Position numbers and translations under genes: made by a program | NCBI GenBank assembly: GCA_009823505.1 | Contig: VZQC01005688.1 | Location: 62,001 to 126,000 of the forward strand | Direction of reading: 5' to 3' | Source: Rhizomys pruinosus | Taxonomy: Eukaryota > Chordata > Mammalia > Rodentia > Spalacidae | Length of the DNA: 64,000 nt | The notes under the pieces: model-generated | Database searches by the model: none | The model's input: the letters and a program-made list of their open reading frames with translations, nothing else | Told to the model about the DNA's origin: nothing | Part shown: positions 24,087-36,896 of the stretch, piece by piece | How positions within the stretch are numbered: position 1 is the first letter of the stretch | Layout of the letters: every line of letters begins with the position of its first letter

Positions 24087-24873
24087 AAATTTAGGTTTTT
24101 AGAGAACTGCTTTACTGTTACAAGAAAAGCATTACTGCAATTAAAATTTGTTAGAAAATGCATAAATACTCAAATTAGCAGATCTCCCTTAACATTTAAC
24201 ATTAACGCATTCAAGTATACCCAACCTCTCCCCCCAAGCTGTTTGGGTCAGAATTAATGGATTCTTTTAAACCTTGGAGAAATGGACTTACAGACAGCCT
24301 CATGTCTGTGAGAGCAATGAATAGCACTTTGGAAGGGATCCTGGGATTTTTATATTTTTAAGTAAAGGTGCCTTGGGATGCAGGAATCTTGGTTGTATAC
24401 AAGGTTACATTCTGCTCTGGGCCCTGTCTTTAGGTATAAATAAGCCCAAATCATCTGCCCCCATCTTATGCCCTGGTTCTATTTCTTTATAACTCAGACT
24501 CAGTTTTTGACTCAACTGCAAAGAGTGTCAGAGAACCCACACACTCTATAACCCTTATATTGGAGGCAAGGAGGTACATAAATATAAATGTGCCTTTTCC
24601 AAGCCTGCTTCGCCAGCATCACTAAGGTTGAGTGGTACAAGTTAGCTAAGGTGTTCAGATGATGTGTTGGCCTATATGCTACTAAGCAAATCCACTAAAT
24701 TAACTGCCTGTTAGCTTCTCCATGTTAGGGGAGGCCCTAGAGAAAAGTCTTGCAACAATGATATTACTGTTACCTTAATTTTTTCTTCTCAAGAGGAAAA
24801 GCTAAAAACAGTTCTAAAGCAAGTTACACCAAGGACTGAGGGCCCTTTTCTCAAAAGAGAATCACGAGGACAA
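24087..24873. other. Intronic sequence, nothing recognised
   Basis: No exon or repeat seen before the composite SINE. Confidence 0.5.
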
Positions 24874-24886
24874 AAACCTAATACCA

Positions 24887-25206
24887 GGGCTGGAGAGATG
24901 GCTCAGTGGGTAAGAGCGCCGACTGCTCTCGCAGAGGACCAGGGTTCGATTCCCAGCACCCACATGGTGGCTAAGAACTGCCTTTAAGCTGGGCATGGTG
25001 GCACATGCATTTAATCCTAGCACTCAGGAGGCAGAGGCAGGCAGATCTCTGTGAGTTCAAGGCCAGCCTGGTCTACAGAGTGAGTTCCAGGCCAGCTGGG
25101 GCTACAGGGAGAACCTGTTTCAAAAAGACCAATAAAACAAAACAAAACAAAAACAAAACAAAACACAAACAAACCCCCCCTCCCCCAAAACCAACAACAA
25201 CAACAG
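24887..25206 (+). repeat. Composite SINE: B3 head (about 100 nt) fused to a full B1
   Basis: B3-type head through the B box (ggttcgattcccagcaccc) up to 'aagaactgcctttaa', then B1 from 24988 (gctgggcatggtggcacatg) and an A/CA-rich tail. One target duplication, aaacctaatacc, flanks the whole composite (24874-24885 and 25207-25218). It therefore inserted as a single unit. The same junction occurs at 26839-27097. Confidence 0.92.
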
Positions 25207-25245
25207 AAACCTAATACCGGAAAAAAATCATAAACTTAGAATAAA

Positions 25246-25457
25246 AATTTTTTTAATTATGTGTATGAGTGTATTGCCTGCATGGACTTAAGTGCACCTG
25301 TGTCACTCAATGCCCGCAGAGATCAGAAGAGAGCATCGGGACCCTGGAACTGGAATAATGGATGATTGTTAGCCACTCTGTGGGTACTGGGAATTGAACC
25401 TGGGTCCTTTGTAAGAGCAACCTGTGCTCTTAACCTACAAAGCCATCTCTCTAGTCT
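25246..25457 (-). repeat. B3-type SINE, antisense
   Basis: Shows 'tgtgtatgagtgtattgcct', 'cagaagagagcatcggga' and the head complement (agccatctctctag). Older form. Confidence 0.85.
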
Positions 25458-25458
25458 C

Positions 25459-26150
25459 CATCTCAATCATCTTTATACCCCCTTTCCCAGTAGCACCCTT
25501 CCGTAGCCCTCCCCACTGGATTTCATGCATTCTGTCATTTGTGTTATGGCTTATAGAACCACGGTAGTGTACCCAAAAGTCCTTCAGTGCAAGTTCATCC
25601 ACTAAAGTCTAGTCAGCCCATGTAGAGTCCCTCCCTTCAAGATCAGCTCTTCCTCACCCAGCGTTATCAGCTGCTATACTAGTTCTTCCGCTAAGATTGG
25701 GGTCTGCTGGCCATTTCCACAGTTGTATGCTGGACTTTTGTCTGCTTGAGTTTGCATGGGTCTTGTGCATCTGGACACCATTGCTGTAGGTTCATACAAG
25801 CAAGATTCCATGAGTCTGTAAGACTATTTCCATAGGGTCATGCACCTCCCTCCCCTGGGTCTTACAATCTTTCAGCCTCCTCTACCACAATGGTCCCTGA
25901 GCCCTGGGTGGGTGGGGTTTCATATAGGAGTCCTATCCAAGGACCCATACTCTGCTCTGCAGACTCTTATTCTTGATGCTTTGGTCATTTATGTCCTTTT
26001 GTGTTCATGGCCCTCTGTTGCATGAGACAGCTTCATTGATGAGAGTTGAGAAATGTATTAGTAGTCTCTCTATCCCTTGTTCCACTATGTTATAGGTATA
26101 GGGTTTCCATTGTAGATGGGTAGCACATTGTTTTAAGTTATGTTCTTCAG
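25459..26150 (-). repeat. L1 (Lx-type) 3' UTR, antisense
   Basis: Parallel to 37430-37976 over most of its length (gttcatccactaaagtctag, ggtccctgagccctgggtg, gccctctgttgcatgaga). The complement of its 25850 region matches the plus-strand L1 3' UTR at 47700 (agactgtaagagccaggg). Confidence 0.75.
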
Positions 26151-26267
26151 GACATGTTTCAATTAGAACTACTTAAATGGAGGGACATACAAAGGCGAAC
26201 ATACAGAAAGCACGAATGCTTAGCATAGATGAAGACACTGCTTCAAACCTGTCTTAAGACAAAGATT

Positions 26268-26345
26268 TGGGAGGGAAGGGGAGAAGAGAGGAGAGAAAGA
26301 GAAAGGAGAGGAGGAGGAAGGAGAGGAGGGGAGGGAAGAAACAAA
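26268..26345. repeat. Purine-rich (GA/GGA) tract
   Basis: About 75 bp almost purely A and G on the plus strand. Confidence 0.85.
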
Positions 26346-26794
26346 GCTTCACAAACTTGAGAAAATAACCAACTCCATCTACCTTTAAAATCTAAATTAT
26401 TTCCCATTGTAAAGAAGAAACAAATTCCTCTGAACAAAATGGCAACTCCACCTCAGATACAAAATGATCCTGACTAAAATAAAGACAGAGAACCGAGGAA
26501 AAACAGAATGATCAGGAGAAGCTAGAGAGGGCATCTCTGACTTCGAGCTGCTTCTGTTTGCTGTGGATCAAATCAAGAGAGATAGGAAGTGCCAGTTTGT
26601 GACTCCTTTCCTGAGAAAGTGGCACAGCTCTAGGGGGAAAATGTATAGACAGTATAGTGAGGGTGGTCTGTCTGATGATAGCTTAGTCAATAATGAAGAG
26701 CCAGAAATAGCCCAGTGTAGATGATGAAGGTCCCAGTGAGACAGGAGGGCCTTGTCAGCAAGCAGCATAAGACAGTCAGCTGATGACGTGGAAA
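26346..26794. other. Intronic sequence, nothing recognised
   Basis: No repeat or exon identified. Confidence 0.45.
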
Positions 26795-27550
26795 AAATAA
26801 TCTACCTCTGTCACACACTCTAAAAAAGTAAACTTCAGGGGCTGGAGAAATGGCTCAGTGGCTAAGAGTGCTGATGACTGCTCTTGCAGAGGACCTGTGT
26901 TCGATTCCCAGCACCCACATGGTGGCTAAGAACTGTCTTTAAGCAGGGTGTGGTGGCACATGCCTTTAATCCTAGTACTTGGGAGGCAGTGGTAGGCGGA
27001 TCTCTGTGAGTTCAAGGCCAGCCTGGTCTACAGAGTGAGTTCCAGGACAGCTGGGGCTACAGGGAGACCCTGTCTCAAAAAAAAAAAAAAAAAAAAAGGT
27101 AACATATGGATCAAAGATCTAAATGTGAAACAGAATAACATAAAAGAAATGCCCAAATCCTGCTGATACCATAATACTAAAGATTCATCAAAACCTCCAA
27201 CAACCAAACCCACTTTGTAACAAAATATACTACAAGCAATGCTATAAAATCAATGTTTCTAGTATCTAAGAGTCAGTTTTAAGTACACAAAGTGGCAGGA
27301 TGCATCAATGAAGATGGGAAACAAGACCATAGCAGGTAAGGGACGTGACACCAAAGAGGAGGAAGCCCTAGTCTTCATATCATTAACAATTAAGTAAATA
27401 TAAATAAAAACAAGATACTATTTCATACCAATACAAATGGTATAGGAGAAACAATGTTTTGGTAGGCGTGTACAGAAAAAGTGGGTTTGTATACTACAGA
27501 TAGGAATAAAGGTTGTTGGAACTCTTATTGGCATTTGGTGGGCAGGGGCA
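26795..27550 (+). mobile_element. Old LINE-1 fragment split by a composite SINE
   Basis: 'aagtaaact' before the SINE and 'atatggatcaaagatctaaa' after it join into the L1 order seen intact at 12250 and 35380. A later part (gatactatttcataccaat, aaggttgttggaactcttat) follows ORF2. It is heavily diverged with no open frame. Confidence 0.6.
26839..27097 (+). repeat. Composite SINE: B3 head fused to a full B1 (second copy)
   Basis: The junction 'ctttaa|gcagggtgtggtgg' at 26942/26943 is the same point as in 24887-25206, with different flanks and a different tail (poly-A). An approximate target duplication (aaaaaagtaaac / aaaaaaggtaac) brackets the whole unit. Confidence 0.88.
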
Positions 27551-28114
27551 GAACCTTGTGATGTGTACAAAGGTCCCACACAAGGAGTGAGTAATCTGAG
27601 CTTAACTCTAATTCCACTTTAATAGCAAAGTTGTTTTTGTCAGTTTAACATACACTAACTTTTTAGGAATGGAATTATTCTATCAATCAAATAAGGACCC
27701 TGTTTAGAAAGCCAAGTTATTCACCATTTCACCATTAGACTCTCACAGTATGAATCATCAATTCTATATATCTCTATCAAATGCCACCTGCAAGTGTCAC
27801 ATAAACACTGTTGCCAGTATCTGTGTTAATTATCCTTCTGATCAGTCTCAAAAAACATCTCATATCAAAGTGTACTTCACTTTTTGGAAATAACTTTCCT
27901 TTTATGTGTCCTTACATTATTAGCTAAGTTATTATACTAATGTACTTGAAATTAGGTAGGTAGGCAGATTATTTTATCTTTGAAATTCATTTCTGGGATG
28001 AAAGATAATATTATATTTGTTATTAAAATAAAGTTTGGATGGATAGAGTTAAAAACTACTGTGCTAGGGAAACACACATGGTTAAAGTGCTTACTGTAAC
28101 ATTGTTTTTAATAT
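27551..28114. other. Intronic sequence, nothing firm
   Basis: AT-rich. No exon or repeat I can name. Confidence 0.45.
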
Positions 28115-28310
28115 CAAAAAGCTGAGGGTTAAGTGGTATAGGCCTGTTATCCCAGCAACTCTTGAAGTTGAAAACTTAGTGTTTCAAAAATAAACAAAAA
28201 GAAAAATGGAGATATAGTTCAGTGGGAGAGGACTTTGTTAGCATGTTCAAGGTCCTATATTCTTCTCCCAGTACTGGAAAAGAAAGGAAGAAAGGAAGGA
28301 AGGAAGAAAG
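28115..28310 (+). repeat. B1-like plus ID-like SINE with GGAA tail
   Basis: B1-like remnant (ggcctgttatcccagcaac), then an ID-like part (agatatagttcagtgggaga) and a (GAAA/GGAA)n tail. Confidence 0.6.
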
Positions 28311-28644
28311 TTTTAAATAACTATCAACAGAAGACCAGATAAGTAAATGATGATAAATTCACACAAAGGAATCGACACAGAAACAAAACAAGACACCCTG
28401 AAGCTGAGCATGGTGGCACATGCCTGTCATCACAGCCCTCTATAGGTAGAGGAAGGAGGATCATGAGTTAAATAAAGAACAGCCTAGGCTACACAGAGAG
28501 GCCCTCCGCAGACAGCCAGAAATAAAACTCCCTACCCCTGGAAATCTGAAAAACATGCAACAGCATAATAAGAAAATGTTATTCAAGTTCACAAACAGCA
28601 TGATACTATTATGCAAAGCTTAAAAAAACATCAAATATGTCTAC

Positions 28645-28676
<32 letters not shown>

Positions 28677-28960
28677 GTATCTTATAGACACCTACTGAAG
28701 TGGTAAATAAAGTTGCAGTTTAGTTTTAAAGCATGGGGAGGGGAAATCACGCAGCAACTTTAAGAAACTGCTCACCACTGGGGAAGGTGGGGGCCCCTGC
28801 AGGGATACAGGAGAGATACACAGGGCTTCTTAGGTGGCAGTTCACTAAATATTAAAAACAGGAAAACATTAAAATCAGTTAAATCTGGATGAGTGCATGG
28901 ATGTGCAGTGTTGCAAAATGCTGATGATTGCCGCCCAATGGATCACAACTGGCTTTTGCA
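28305..28960 (+). mobile_element. Possible old LINE-1 fragment
   Basis: 'ctatcaacagaagaccagat' and 'catgatactattatgcaaag' resemble the end of old L1 ORF2. It is interrupted by the B1 at 28403 and an (ATACAT)n run at 28643-28680. Confidence 0.4.
28403..28526 (+). repeat. Diverged B1-like SINE
   Basis: Begins 'gctgagcatggtggcacatg'. The rest is diverged, ending near 'gaggccctccgcagac'. Confidence 0.65.
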
Positions 28961-29005
28961 CTTTTTTCATTAGTTTGTACTGAGTTGATTAAAATGTGTA
29001 CTTTT

Positions 29006-29378
29006 CAGGGGGTGGGGAGATATTCCAATGGAAGTTCTTGTCCTGTAAGTATGAGGGCCTGGTTCAATCCTGAGAACTCCTGTAGAACTGCTGGGTGCTG
29101 GTAGGTGTGCTTGTAATCCCAGTGCTGGGGAAGTGGACACAGAATCCGTGGGGCTTGCTGGCCACCTAGTCTAATTGATGAGCTCAGGCCACCAGAAGAT
29201 TATGTTTCAAAAAGAGGTGGACGGTGTTTCTGAGAATGACAACCAAGGTTGTCTGGTAGCTTCCCCCAAATGAATCTACATGTGCTCCCTGCCTCCAAAA
29301 TGCACCAACATGTCCATGGACATGAGTGTGTGCACACGTACACACTCACGCATGCACGCACACACACACACACGCGCA
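29006..29378 (+). repeat. Old chimeric SINE with CA-rich tail
   Basis: Head (ggtggggagatattccaat), B1-like middle (gctgggtgctggtaggtgtg), 'ggggcttgctggccacctag' and a CA/CG-rich tail at 29330-29378. Confidence 0.72.
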
Positions 29379-30962
29379 TGCACAAAGTGTATCTTTCATC
29401 TTTTACAATGCATATACTTTACAATTATGACCTTAACATTATGCATTGTGAAATATGTACAAACAGGAAAAGATACACTGAAATGTTAAGAGTGTTATCA
29501 CTGGACTTTGAGACTGGAGATGATTTTCATCTTATTTTCTTTTTACACATTTAAACAAATAGTTTCAGCAAAAGTATTACTTTCATGATAATGACTTTGA
29601 AAAATGTAAATTTAGAAAACAGCCTTTATCTTTGCTTCTGTGGCCTGAATGCTCACAGTGTTTGTGTGATCACAGAGCACTGAACCCTTATGCTGTAAGT
29701 GCATTACAATAGTACTAATCATTTTGAGCCCCAGAAATTGGACCTGTGGTCTCTTCTGCACAGCCAGACCTAGATTTCCCTATGCTTGGTGTCCAGAGGG
29801 AGGCTTGGGTTCCTATCTGATAGGGAGAAGCCTGTTCCTTGGGTTAATCAAGGTCCTGAGACTTGAGGCAGTGCTGAATTTTACCCCCACCCTCAACCCA
29901 TGTCCAGATTACATGCTTCTCCATTAATGGTGCTCACAGGCCATGGAGGCATTATGTGTCTGCGCTGCCCAGTGGTACTCCTGAGTCCTTCACCATTCAG
30001 CACTTTCCTAATGGTTAATATTTTACTCAAAATCAACTCAGGAGTCATGGAATTAGACAGTCCTATAGAACGTCACTGGTTAACACGCAATGATTTGTTT
30101 GGGGGTTTGCCTCAAAAGCATTTCTGTGCTTTTATAAGTTAATTTCACTAAGTATCTACTGATGGAGCACTCCTGTGTTGAAGACCACAGGAAATACAGA
30201 GGAGGACAGGAAGACAACATTTAATTTGTGTTTCATTAATTAACTGTTCTTATAGCATTTAAAAATATGCTTTTTAACATATATAGAAAAATAAAAAAAT
30301 TTACATGTTAATGGAATACATATGGTACTTTGGCATATATTTATACTGTATGACATTTAAATCATGGTAAAATACCTATCTCCTTAAATGTTTATCATTT
30401 GCTGATACTTGGAAATATTAATTAGAATCAGAAAGTAAAGGATTCAGTGGAAGTTTTCACTGTGATCAATTTACCAGCTGCAAAAACAAAAGTCTATGCT
30501 ACTTGTTACATTTAAATTAAGTTTACATTTGGGAGGGGTAGGAACAAAACACATACCACTAAGTTATAAGGAAGGAATAGTTAGATAAATGTATAGACTG
30601 CCAGTTCAAAGGACTACCTTACCCAGTGCAGCACATGTAGTTGTTAATGAAAATCATTTCTTTATAGTGGAAACTTTCCAAAGTCCCTTCTAGCTTTTTG
30701 AAAGGTCCATACATTTTCATTACCTGTGGTCACCCTCCTGTACGAAGGTGTACCAGAACTGTGTATTCCTCTCTGATTATAGCTTAGTCCTCTCTAATGA
30801 CTCCTGGAATACTTTTAGAACTCAATGACACTACTGCTGGTTACTTATTCCAGCCTCTAACTCCAAAGCTTGAATTCAGAGACTCTTCCTTGTGTTTGCA
30901 TCCTGATGTAGCAGGATCCCCTGACCAGACACTGGTTACTCCATATAAAAATCTACCAGTGT
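29379..30962. other. Intronic sequence, no recognised gene
   Basis: Unassigned apart from a possible old L1-like stretch at about 30265-30420 (low confidence). The plus-strand frames at 29724-30142 have no known relative. Confidence 0.45.
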
Positions 30963-31330
30963 GAGACTTGAATGCACAGAGCTTAGATCCGGGGATTTCC
31001 TAGGACCACCTGAAGCACAGAGCAGGCTAAGCTAGGCACCTCCCCCCCACCAACTGGAATTGCTGAGGGAGTATCCAACTGGATTCTTTGAAGAACCTTC
31101 AGAACAGAAAGGGAAGAGTGAGTTAGACTTCTAATAGAAAACCTAAAACTTAGACAAGTCAACACTCCATAAACAAGGAGAAAAACAAATCAAACAAACA
31201 AACAAACAACAAAGGCATCTGAAGGAGGCAAGCAAAGCAAGCCTTCAACACACTGAAGAGGCATTTGGGATTTGCATTGAAATACAGGCAGAGAGAAACC
31301 CACAAGCAAGGGACACGACGAAGGGAAGGC

Positions 31331-32484
31331 ATGGGAAAGGTACAGGATAATTCCACACCAAGCTCTGCCAACCCTGTGGGAGATTCCTACAGTGGGAACC
31401 CCCTGGGGATGGCCCAGGACACAGATCTTAGAGGAACAATTACAGACATATTCAAAGAAATTAAAGAATATGAAGAACAAGTCAGAGAACTAAGGAGAAT
31501 GAAAAACTCAAGAAGGACCTAGAGAGAGAGAGATTGACAAGTGCCATGAAAAACTAGAGGGAGAAAATAAACTCCGGAAGGAAGTGGAAACACTGAAAAG
31601 ATCCCATGTTGAAATAAAAAAGGAAACCAAACAACGAAGCAAAGAGCTACAGGAAAAGACTGAGAAGCTGCAAAAGGAAGTGGAAATATTAGAGAAATCA
31701 CAAGATGAAAATGAAAAAAAGAAATCTAACACTCATGCAATCAAGAGGAAAGGAATGGAAAAAGCCTCAGAAGTAGAATGGAGGAAGCAGAACAAAGAAT
31801 ATCAGACCTGGAAGATAACACAGAACAACTAAAAAGCTCAAGTAAAGATTATGAAAAATCTAAAAATACACAAAAGTGGAACAACCAGAACTGTGGGACA
31901 CTATGAAAAGATCAAACCTCTGCATCATAGGGATAGAGGAAGGAGAAGAATCCCAAGAGAATGGTACTGATCAGATCTTCAAGAGAATAATAGATGAAAA
32001 TTTCCCCAAACTAAAAAAAGACAAACCCATACAAATATAAGAAGCACATAGAACTCCAAACAGACAAGATCAGAAAAGAAACTCCCCACACCATATCATA
32101 GTTAAAATGCTAAATGCCCAAAACAAAGACAAAATTCTGAAAGCTGCAAGAGAAAAACAAGTTACATTCAAGGGGAAACCCATCAGAATTACAACTGACT
32201 TCTCAATGTAAACCATGAAGGCAAGAAGAACATGGAGCAAAGCATTCCCAGTGTTAAAGGACTACAAATGCCAACCCAGGTTACGATACCCAGCAAAAAT
32301 GACGATTATAGTTGAAAGAGAGAGAAAAATCTATGACATAAACAAGATGATAGAATACATGTCTGGAAAACCAACCTTTCAGAGAATACTTGAAGCAATT
32401 CAAAGGACAGAAGGAAGGAGAACTATCCTCAGGCACCTAGAAAGAGAAATCAATAAAAGCATAACTGCAGAAGCAGAAACCTAG
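31331..32484 (+). pseudogene. L1 ORF1 pseudogene (RNA-binding chaperone)
   Basis: ORF1p forms trimers that coat L1 RNA. The remnant has a short N-terminal part (from MGKVQDNSTPSS), a long Glu/Lys-rich coiled coil at about 31550-31820, an RRM-like middle and a C-terminal domain with 'YKCQPRLRYPAKMTI' at 32262-32306. It spans three reading frames and includes stop codons, so it cannot make the protein. I chose the start at 31331 by position and context; an upstream in-frame Met at 31265 is possible. The N-terminal part differs from the mouse ORF1 I know. Confidence 0.8.
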
Positions 32485-32524
32485 ACCAAAAATGCAAATG
32501 TATAATAAGGTGAAAGGAAGCAAT

Positions 32525-35500
32525 ATGCATCTTTCAGTTATAACCTTAAATATTAATAGACTAAACTCCCCAATCAAAAGACATAGACTGGGAGATTGGA
32601 TTAGTAAACAGAACCCATCTACATGCTGTCTACAAGAAAAGCATCTTACTCTCAAGGATAGACACCAACTTAAAGTGAAAGGATGTAAAAAAATATTCCA
32701 AGCAAATGGTACCAAAAAGACAGCAGGTGTTACTATTTTAATATCAGACAAAATAGACTTTGAAGTAAAAGAAATCAGAAGAGACAAAGAAGGCCATTAC
32801 ATCTTTTTCAAAGGAACAATTGACCATGAAGATTTCACAATCATTAATATATATGCTCCAAACTCTGGCACACCAAACTTTATAAAGACAATTCTACAGG
32901 ACCTCAAGGCACAGATTAACCCCAGTACACTCATAGTAGGGGACTTCAATACCCCACTGAGTCCTTGGGACAGGTCAACCGGACAAAGAATAAACAGAGA
33001 GACATCTGAACTGAATGATACAATACATCAAATAGACCTCATAGACATCTACCAAATATTCCACCCTAATACCAGATAATACACTTTCTACTCAGCACCC
33101 CATGGAACATTCTCCAAAATCAACCACATACTGGGACACAGAAAAACCTCCACAAATACAAAAAGATTGAAATAATTTCATGCATTCTATCAGACCACAG
33201 CATAATAAAGCTCAAGATCAACATGAGGATAAGCATCACTATCTACAAGAACACATGGGAGACTAAACAACACACTCCTGAATAATGAATGGGTCAAGGA
33301 AGAAATAAAGAAATAAAAGCATTCCTGGAAATGAATGACAATGATAATACAACACAAACCTATGGGATACTTTAAAAGCAGTCCTAAGACGTAAGTTTAT
33401 AGCCCTGGGTGCCTACATTAGAAAAACAGAAAGAGCACAAGTGAATGATCTAACACTACAGCTAAAAGCACTTGAGAGGCAACAACAGATGAACCCTAAA
33501 CGCAGCAGACAGGAAGAAATAACAAAAATCAGAGCAGAAATCAATGAAATAGAAATAAAGAAAACGATACAAAAATTCAATGAATCCAAAAGTTGGTTGA
33601 GAGAATAAACAAGATAGACAGACCTTAGCCCAGTTACCAAATGAAAGAAAAATCAACTCCAAATCAATAGAATCCATGATGAAAGGGGAAATACCACAAC
33701 AATGAACAGATCCACAGTCATATGGAAATACTTCAAAAACCTACACTCTACTAAGTTTGAAAACCTAGGAGAAATGGATGACTATCTGAACTCCTGGAAA
33801 TCACCAAAGCTTAATCAAGAAGAGATCAACAGCTTAAAGAGACCCATAATATATGAAGAAATGGAAGATGTAATAAGAAACCTCTCAACTAAAAAAAAAG
33901 CCCACGCCCAAATGGTTTCATGGCAGAATTCTATAAAACATTTCAAAAAGACTTACAGCCATTATTACTAAAATTGTTCAGAAGGATACAGAGGGAATTC
34001 TCCCAAATTCCTTCTATGAAGCCAGCTTTACTCTCATACCAAAACCAGGCAAAGATACAACCAAAAAGGAGAACTATAGACCCATCTCATTAATGAACAC
34101 AGATGCAAAAACTCTCAACAAAACACTTGCAAACCACATACAGACCCACATCAAGAAGATCATCCATCATGACCAAGTTGGATTCACTCCAGAGATGCAG
34201 GGATAGTTCAACATATAAAAATCAATAAATATCATAAAACATATAATTGGACTGAAAGACAAAAAACACACAATCATCTCAATTGATGCAGAAAAAACCT
34301 TTGACAAAATCCAGCATCCCTTCATGCTTAAAGTCCTAGAGGGAATTGGATTAGAGGGATCATTCCTTAATGTAATCAAAGTCATATACAGGAAACCCAC
34401 AGCAAATATCATCCTAAATGGAGAAATGACAGACACATTCCCTTTAAAGGAAGGAACTTGGCAAGGCTGTCCCCTGTCACCACTCCTCTTCAATATAGTC
34501 CTTGAAACACTTGCTAGGGCAATAAGGCAAGAAAAGGAAATTAAAGGAGTACTAATTGGAAAAGAGGAAGTAAACCTATCCCTTTTTGCTGATGATATGA
34601 TTGTTTACTTAGGGATGCTAAAAACTCCATCAGAAAACTCCCAGAAATGATTAAGAGTTTCAGTAAAGTGGCAGGATACAAAATTAACCTAGAAAAATCA
34701 GAAGCCTTTCTTTACACCAACAACAAGTAACTGAAGAAGGAATACAAGGAGACCTTCCCACTCACAATAGCCTCAAAAACAATAAAATACCTAGGAACAA
34801 ACCTAACCAAAGACACCAAAGATCTCTACAAAAAAATTTTTTAAACCCCTGAAGAAGGAAATTGAATAAGACATCAGAAGATGGAAAAACAACCCATACT
34901 CATGGATTGGGAAAATTAATACAGTAAAAATGTCCATTCTACCCAATCTCTTGTACAGATTTAATGCAAACCCAATTAAAATCTCCAAGAGTTTCTTCAC
35001 AGGCTTGGGAAAAAAAGTCCTTAATTTCATTTGGAAAAAACAAAAGACCCCAATAGCCAAAACAACCCTGAGCGAAAAGAGCAATGGGGGGCGGGGGGAA
35101 TCTCTATACCAGACTACAAACTATACTACATGGCTATAGTCATAAAAACAGCTTGGTACTGGCACAAAAACAGACCTGTTGACCAGTGGGACAAAACTGA
35201 AGATCCAAACCTGAGCACATACAATTTCAGCCACCTCATATTTGACAAGGAGGCCAAGAAGACACAATGGAGGAAAGATAGCATCTTCAGTAAGTGGTAT
35301 TGGCAAAACTGGATCACCACTTGTAGAAGAATGAAATTAAACCCCTATCTCTTGCCCTGTACAAAAGTCAACTCCAGATGGATCAAAGACCTCCAGTTGA
35401 AACCCAAAAACTCTGAAGGTGACAGAAAGAAAGTTGGCAGCAGACTACAGAATAGGTTAGGAAAAGTCTTCCTTAAATCTGACAGCAGTCTGGCTCAAGA

Positions 35501-36630
35501 AAATAAGATCAACATTGACAAAGTGGACCTCTTTAAACTCAAAAAGCCTCTGTACAATCAAAAGAAACAATCAAGGAATGAAGAGAAAACCCACAGACGT
35601 GGAGGAGAATGTCACACAAAATATTCTGAAACAAGCATTGATTTCCAGATATATATAAACTATCTCAAAAAACAAAGAAGAAAGAAAACAAATGACCCAT
35701 CAATAATGGAGCAGGGGCTGGAGAGATAGCCTAGGGTTAAGAGCGCCCCGACCGCTCTTACAGAGACGCCGGTTCGATCCCAGCCACCCACATGGCGGCT
35801 AAGAACCGTCTGAAACTCCAATTCCAGGGAGAACTTCCATTCCAGGGGAATACCGATACCGCCTCTCTGACCTCCGCGGCGTTGCACGACACGGTGTCAC
35901 AAAAACTTGCATGCAGGGACATGTACATTCATCACATACAGAAACTAAATATAAATTAATAAAAAAAAAAAAAATAAAAAAAATAATGAGCAAGGAGCTA
36001 ACAGAGACTTCAGCAGTTAAGGAATTAAGATGGCTGAGAAACATACTTAAAAAGGTTCAAACATTCGCTTAATTAGGAATGCAAATGAAAACCAACTTTA
36101 AGATAATCAATCTTACTCTAAAAGCTGGCTAAGATCAAGGAGAAGAACAACAATGATACCAAGTGCTGGAGAGGTTGTGGGAAGTGACACTACATCCCTG
36201 TCTGTTGGGAATGAAACTCTTACAGCCAATGGAAAGCAGTGTGAGAACCCTTGGAAGACTTGGAATGAGGCTTGCCACCTGACCCAGTCATACCACTCCT
36301 GGGTATATAGCCACAAGACTCATTTACCTACAGAGTTCACATGGGCACTACAGCATTTTACTGCGAGCGTCTTCTTTCAAATAGCAGGAGTTGGAACCAA
36401 CCAAATGCCCCTCAACTGACGATGGATGGAGGAAGAAAAAAGTACATGTAACAATGGATTCTATGCAGTGGTAAAAAAAGATGACATCATGAACTCTGCA
36501 GGTAAATGGATGGAGCTAGAAGATATCATGCTGAGTGATAACACAGTCCCAGAAAAGCAAAACAACGAATGGTATCCTCATCTGTGGATGCTACACCAAT
36601 TACCTAATTGTATGGCAAACTGAGCAAAGT
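32525..36630 (+). pseudogene. L1 ORF2 pseudogene (endonuclease and reverse transcriptase)
   Basis: ORF2p nicks target DNA and reverse-transcribes L1 RNA. The APE-type endonuclease starts at MHLSVITLNIN (32525) and stays open to a stop at 33077-33079; 'VGDFNTPLS' is visible near 32940. After the stop, the expected 'SKIDH' motif reads SKINH, so a catalytic Asp is lost. The reverse transcriptase has FADD at 34585-34596 ([11 protein letters not shown] before it). C-terminal pieces run to about 36630. Frames change many times, and B3s sit at 35714-35981 and just past the end. Confidence 0.87.
35714..35981 (+). repeat. B3-type SINE in the L1, with target duplication
   Basis: Complete head and body with the internal duplication. 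Flanked by aataatggagca (35702) and aataatgagca (35982). Confidence 0.9.
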
Positions 36631-36651
36631 TAATGTGACTAAAAACAATGT

Positions 36652-36896
36652 GGGGGCGGAGAGATGGCTACGGTTAAGAGTGCCGGACCGCTCTTACAGA
36701 GGAACCGGGTTTCAATCCCCAGCACCCCATGGTGGCCGAGAACCGTCTGAAACTCCAATTCCAGAGAACTCCAGTTCCAGGGAATCCGACACCCTCTTCT
36801 GACCTCCGCAAGCATTGCACGACAGGTGCACAAACCTGTATGCAGACAGTACATTCATACACATACAAAATAAATTAAAAAAAAATTAAAAAAAAT
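36652..36896 (+). repeat. B3-type SINE at the L1 3' end
   Basis: Head (gggcggagagatggctac), body with the internal duplication, A-rich tail. Flanked by aaaaacaatg (36641) and aaaaacaactg (36897). Confidence 0.87.

Noticed and set aside
31265..36640. Possible active LINE-1
   Set aside because: ORF1 and ORF2 contain stops, frameshifts and a changed endonuclease residue, and SINEs are inserted at the end; it cannot be autonomous.
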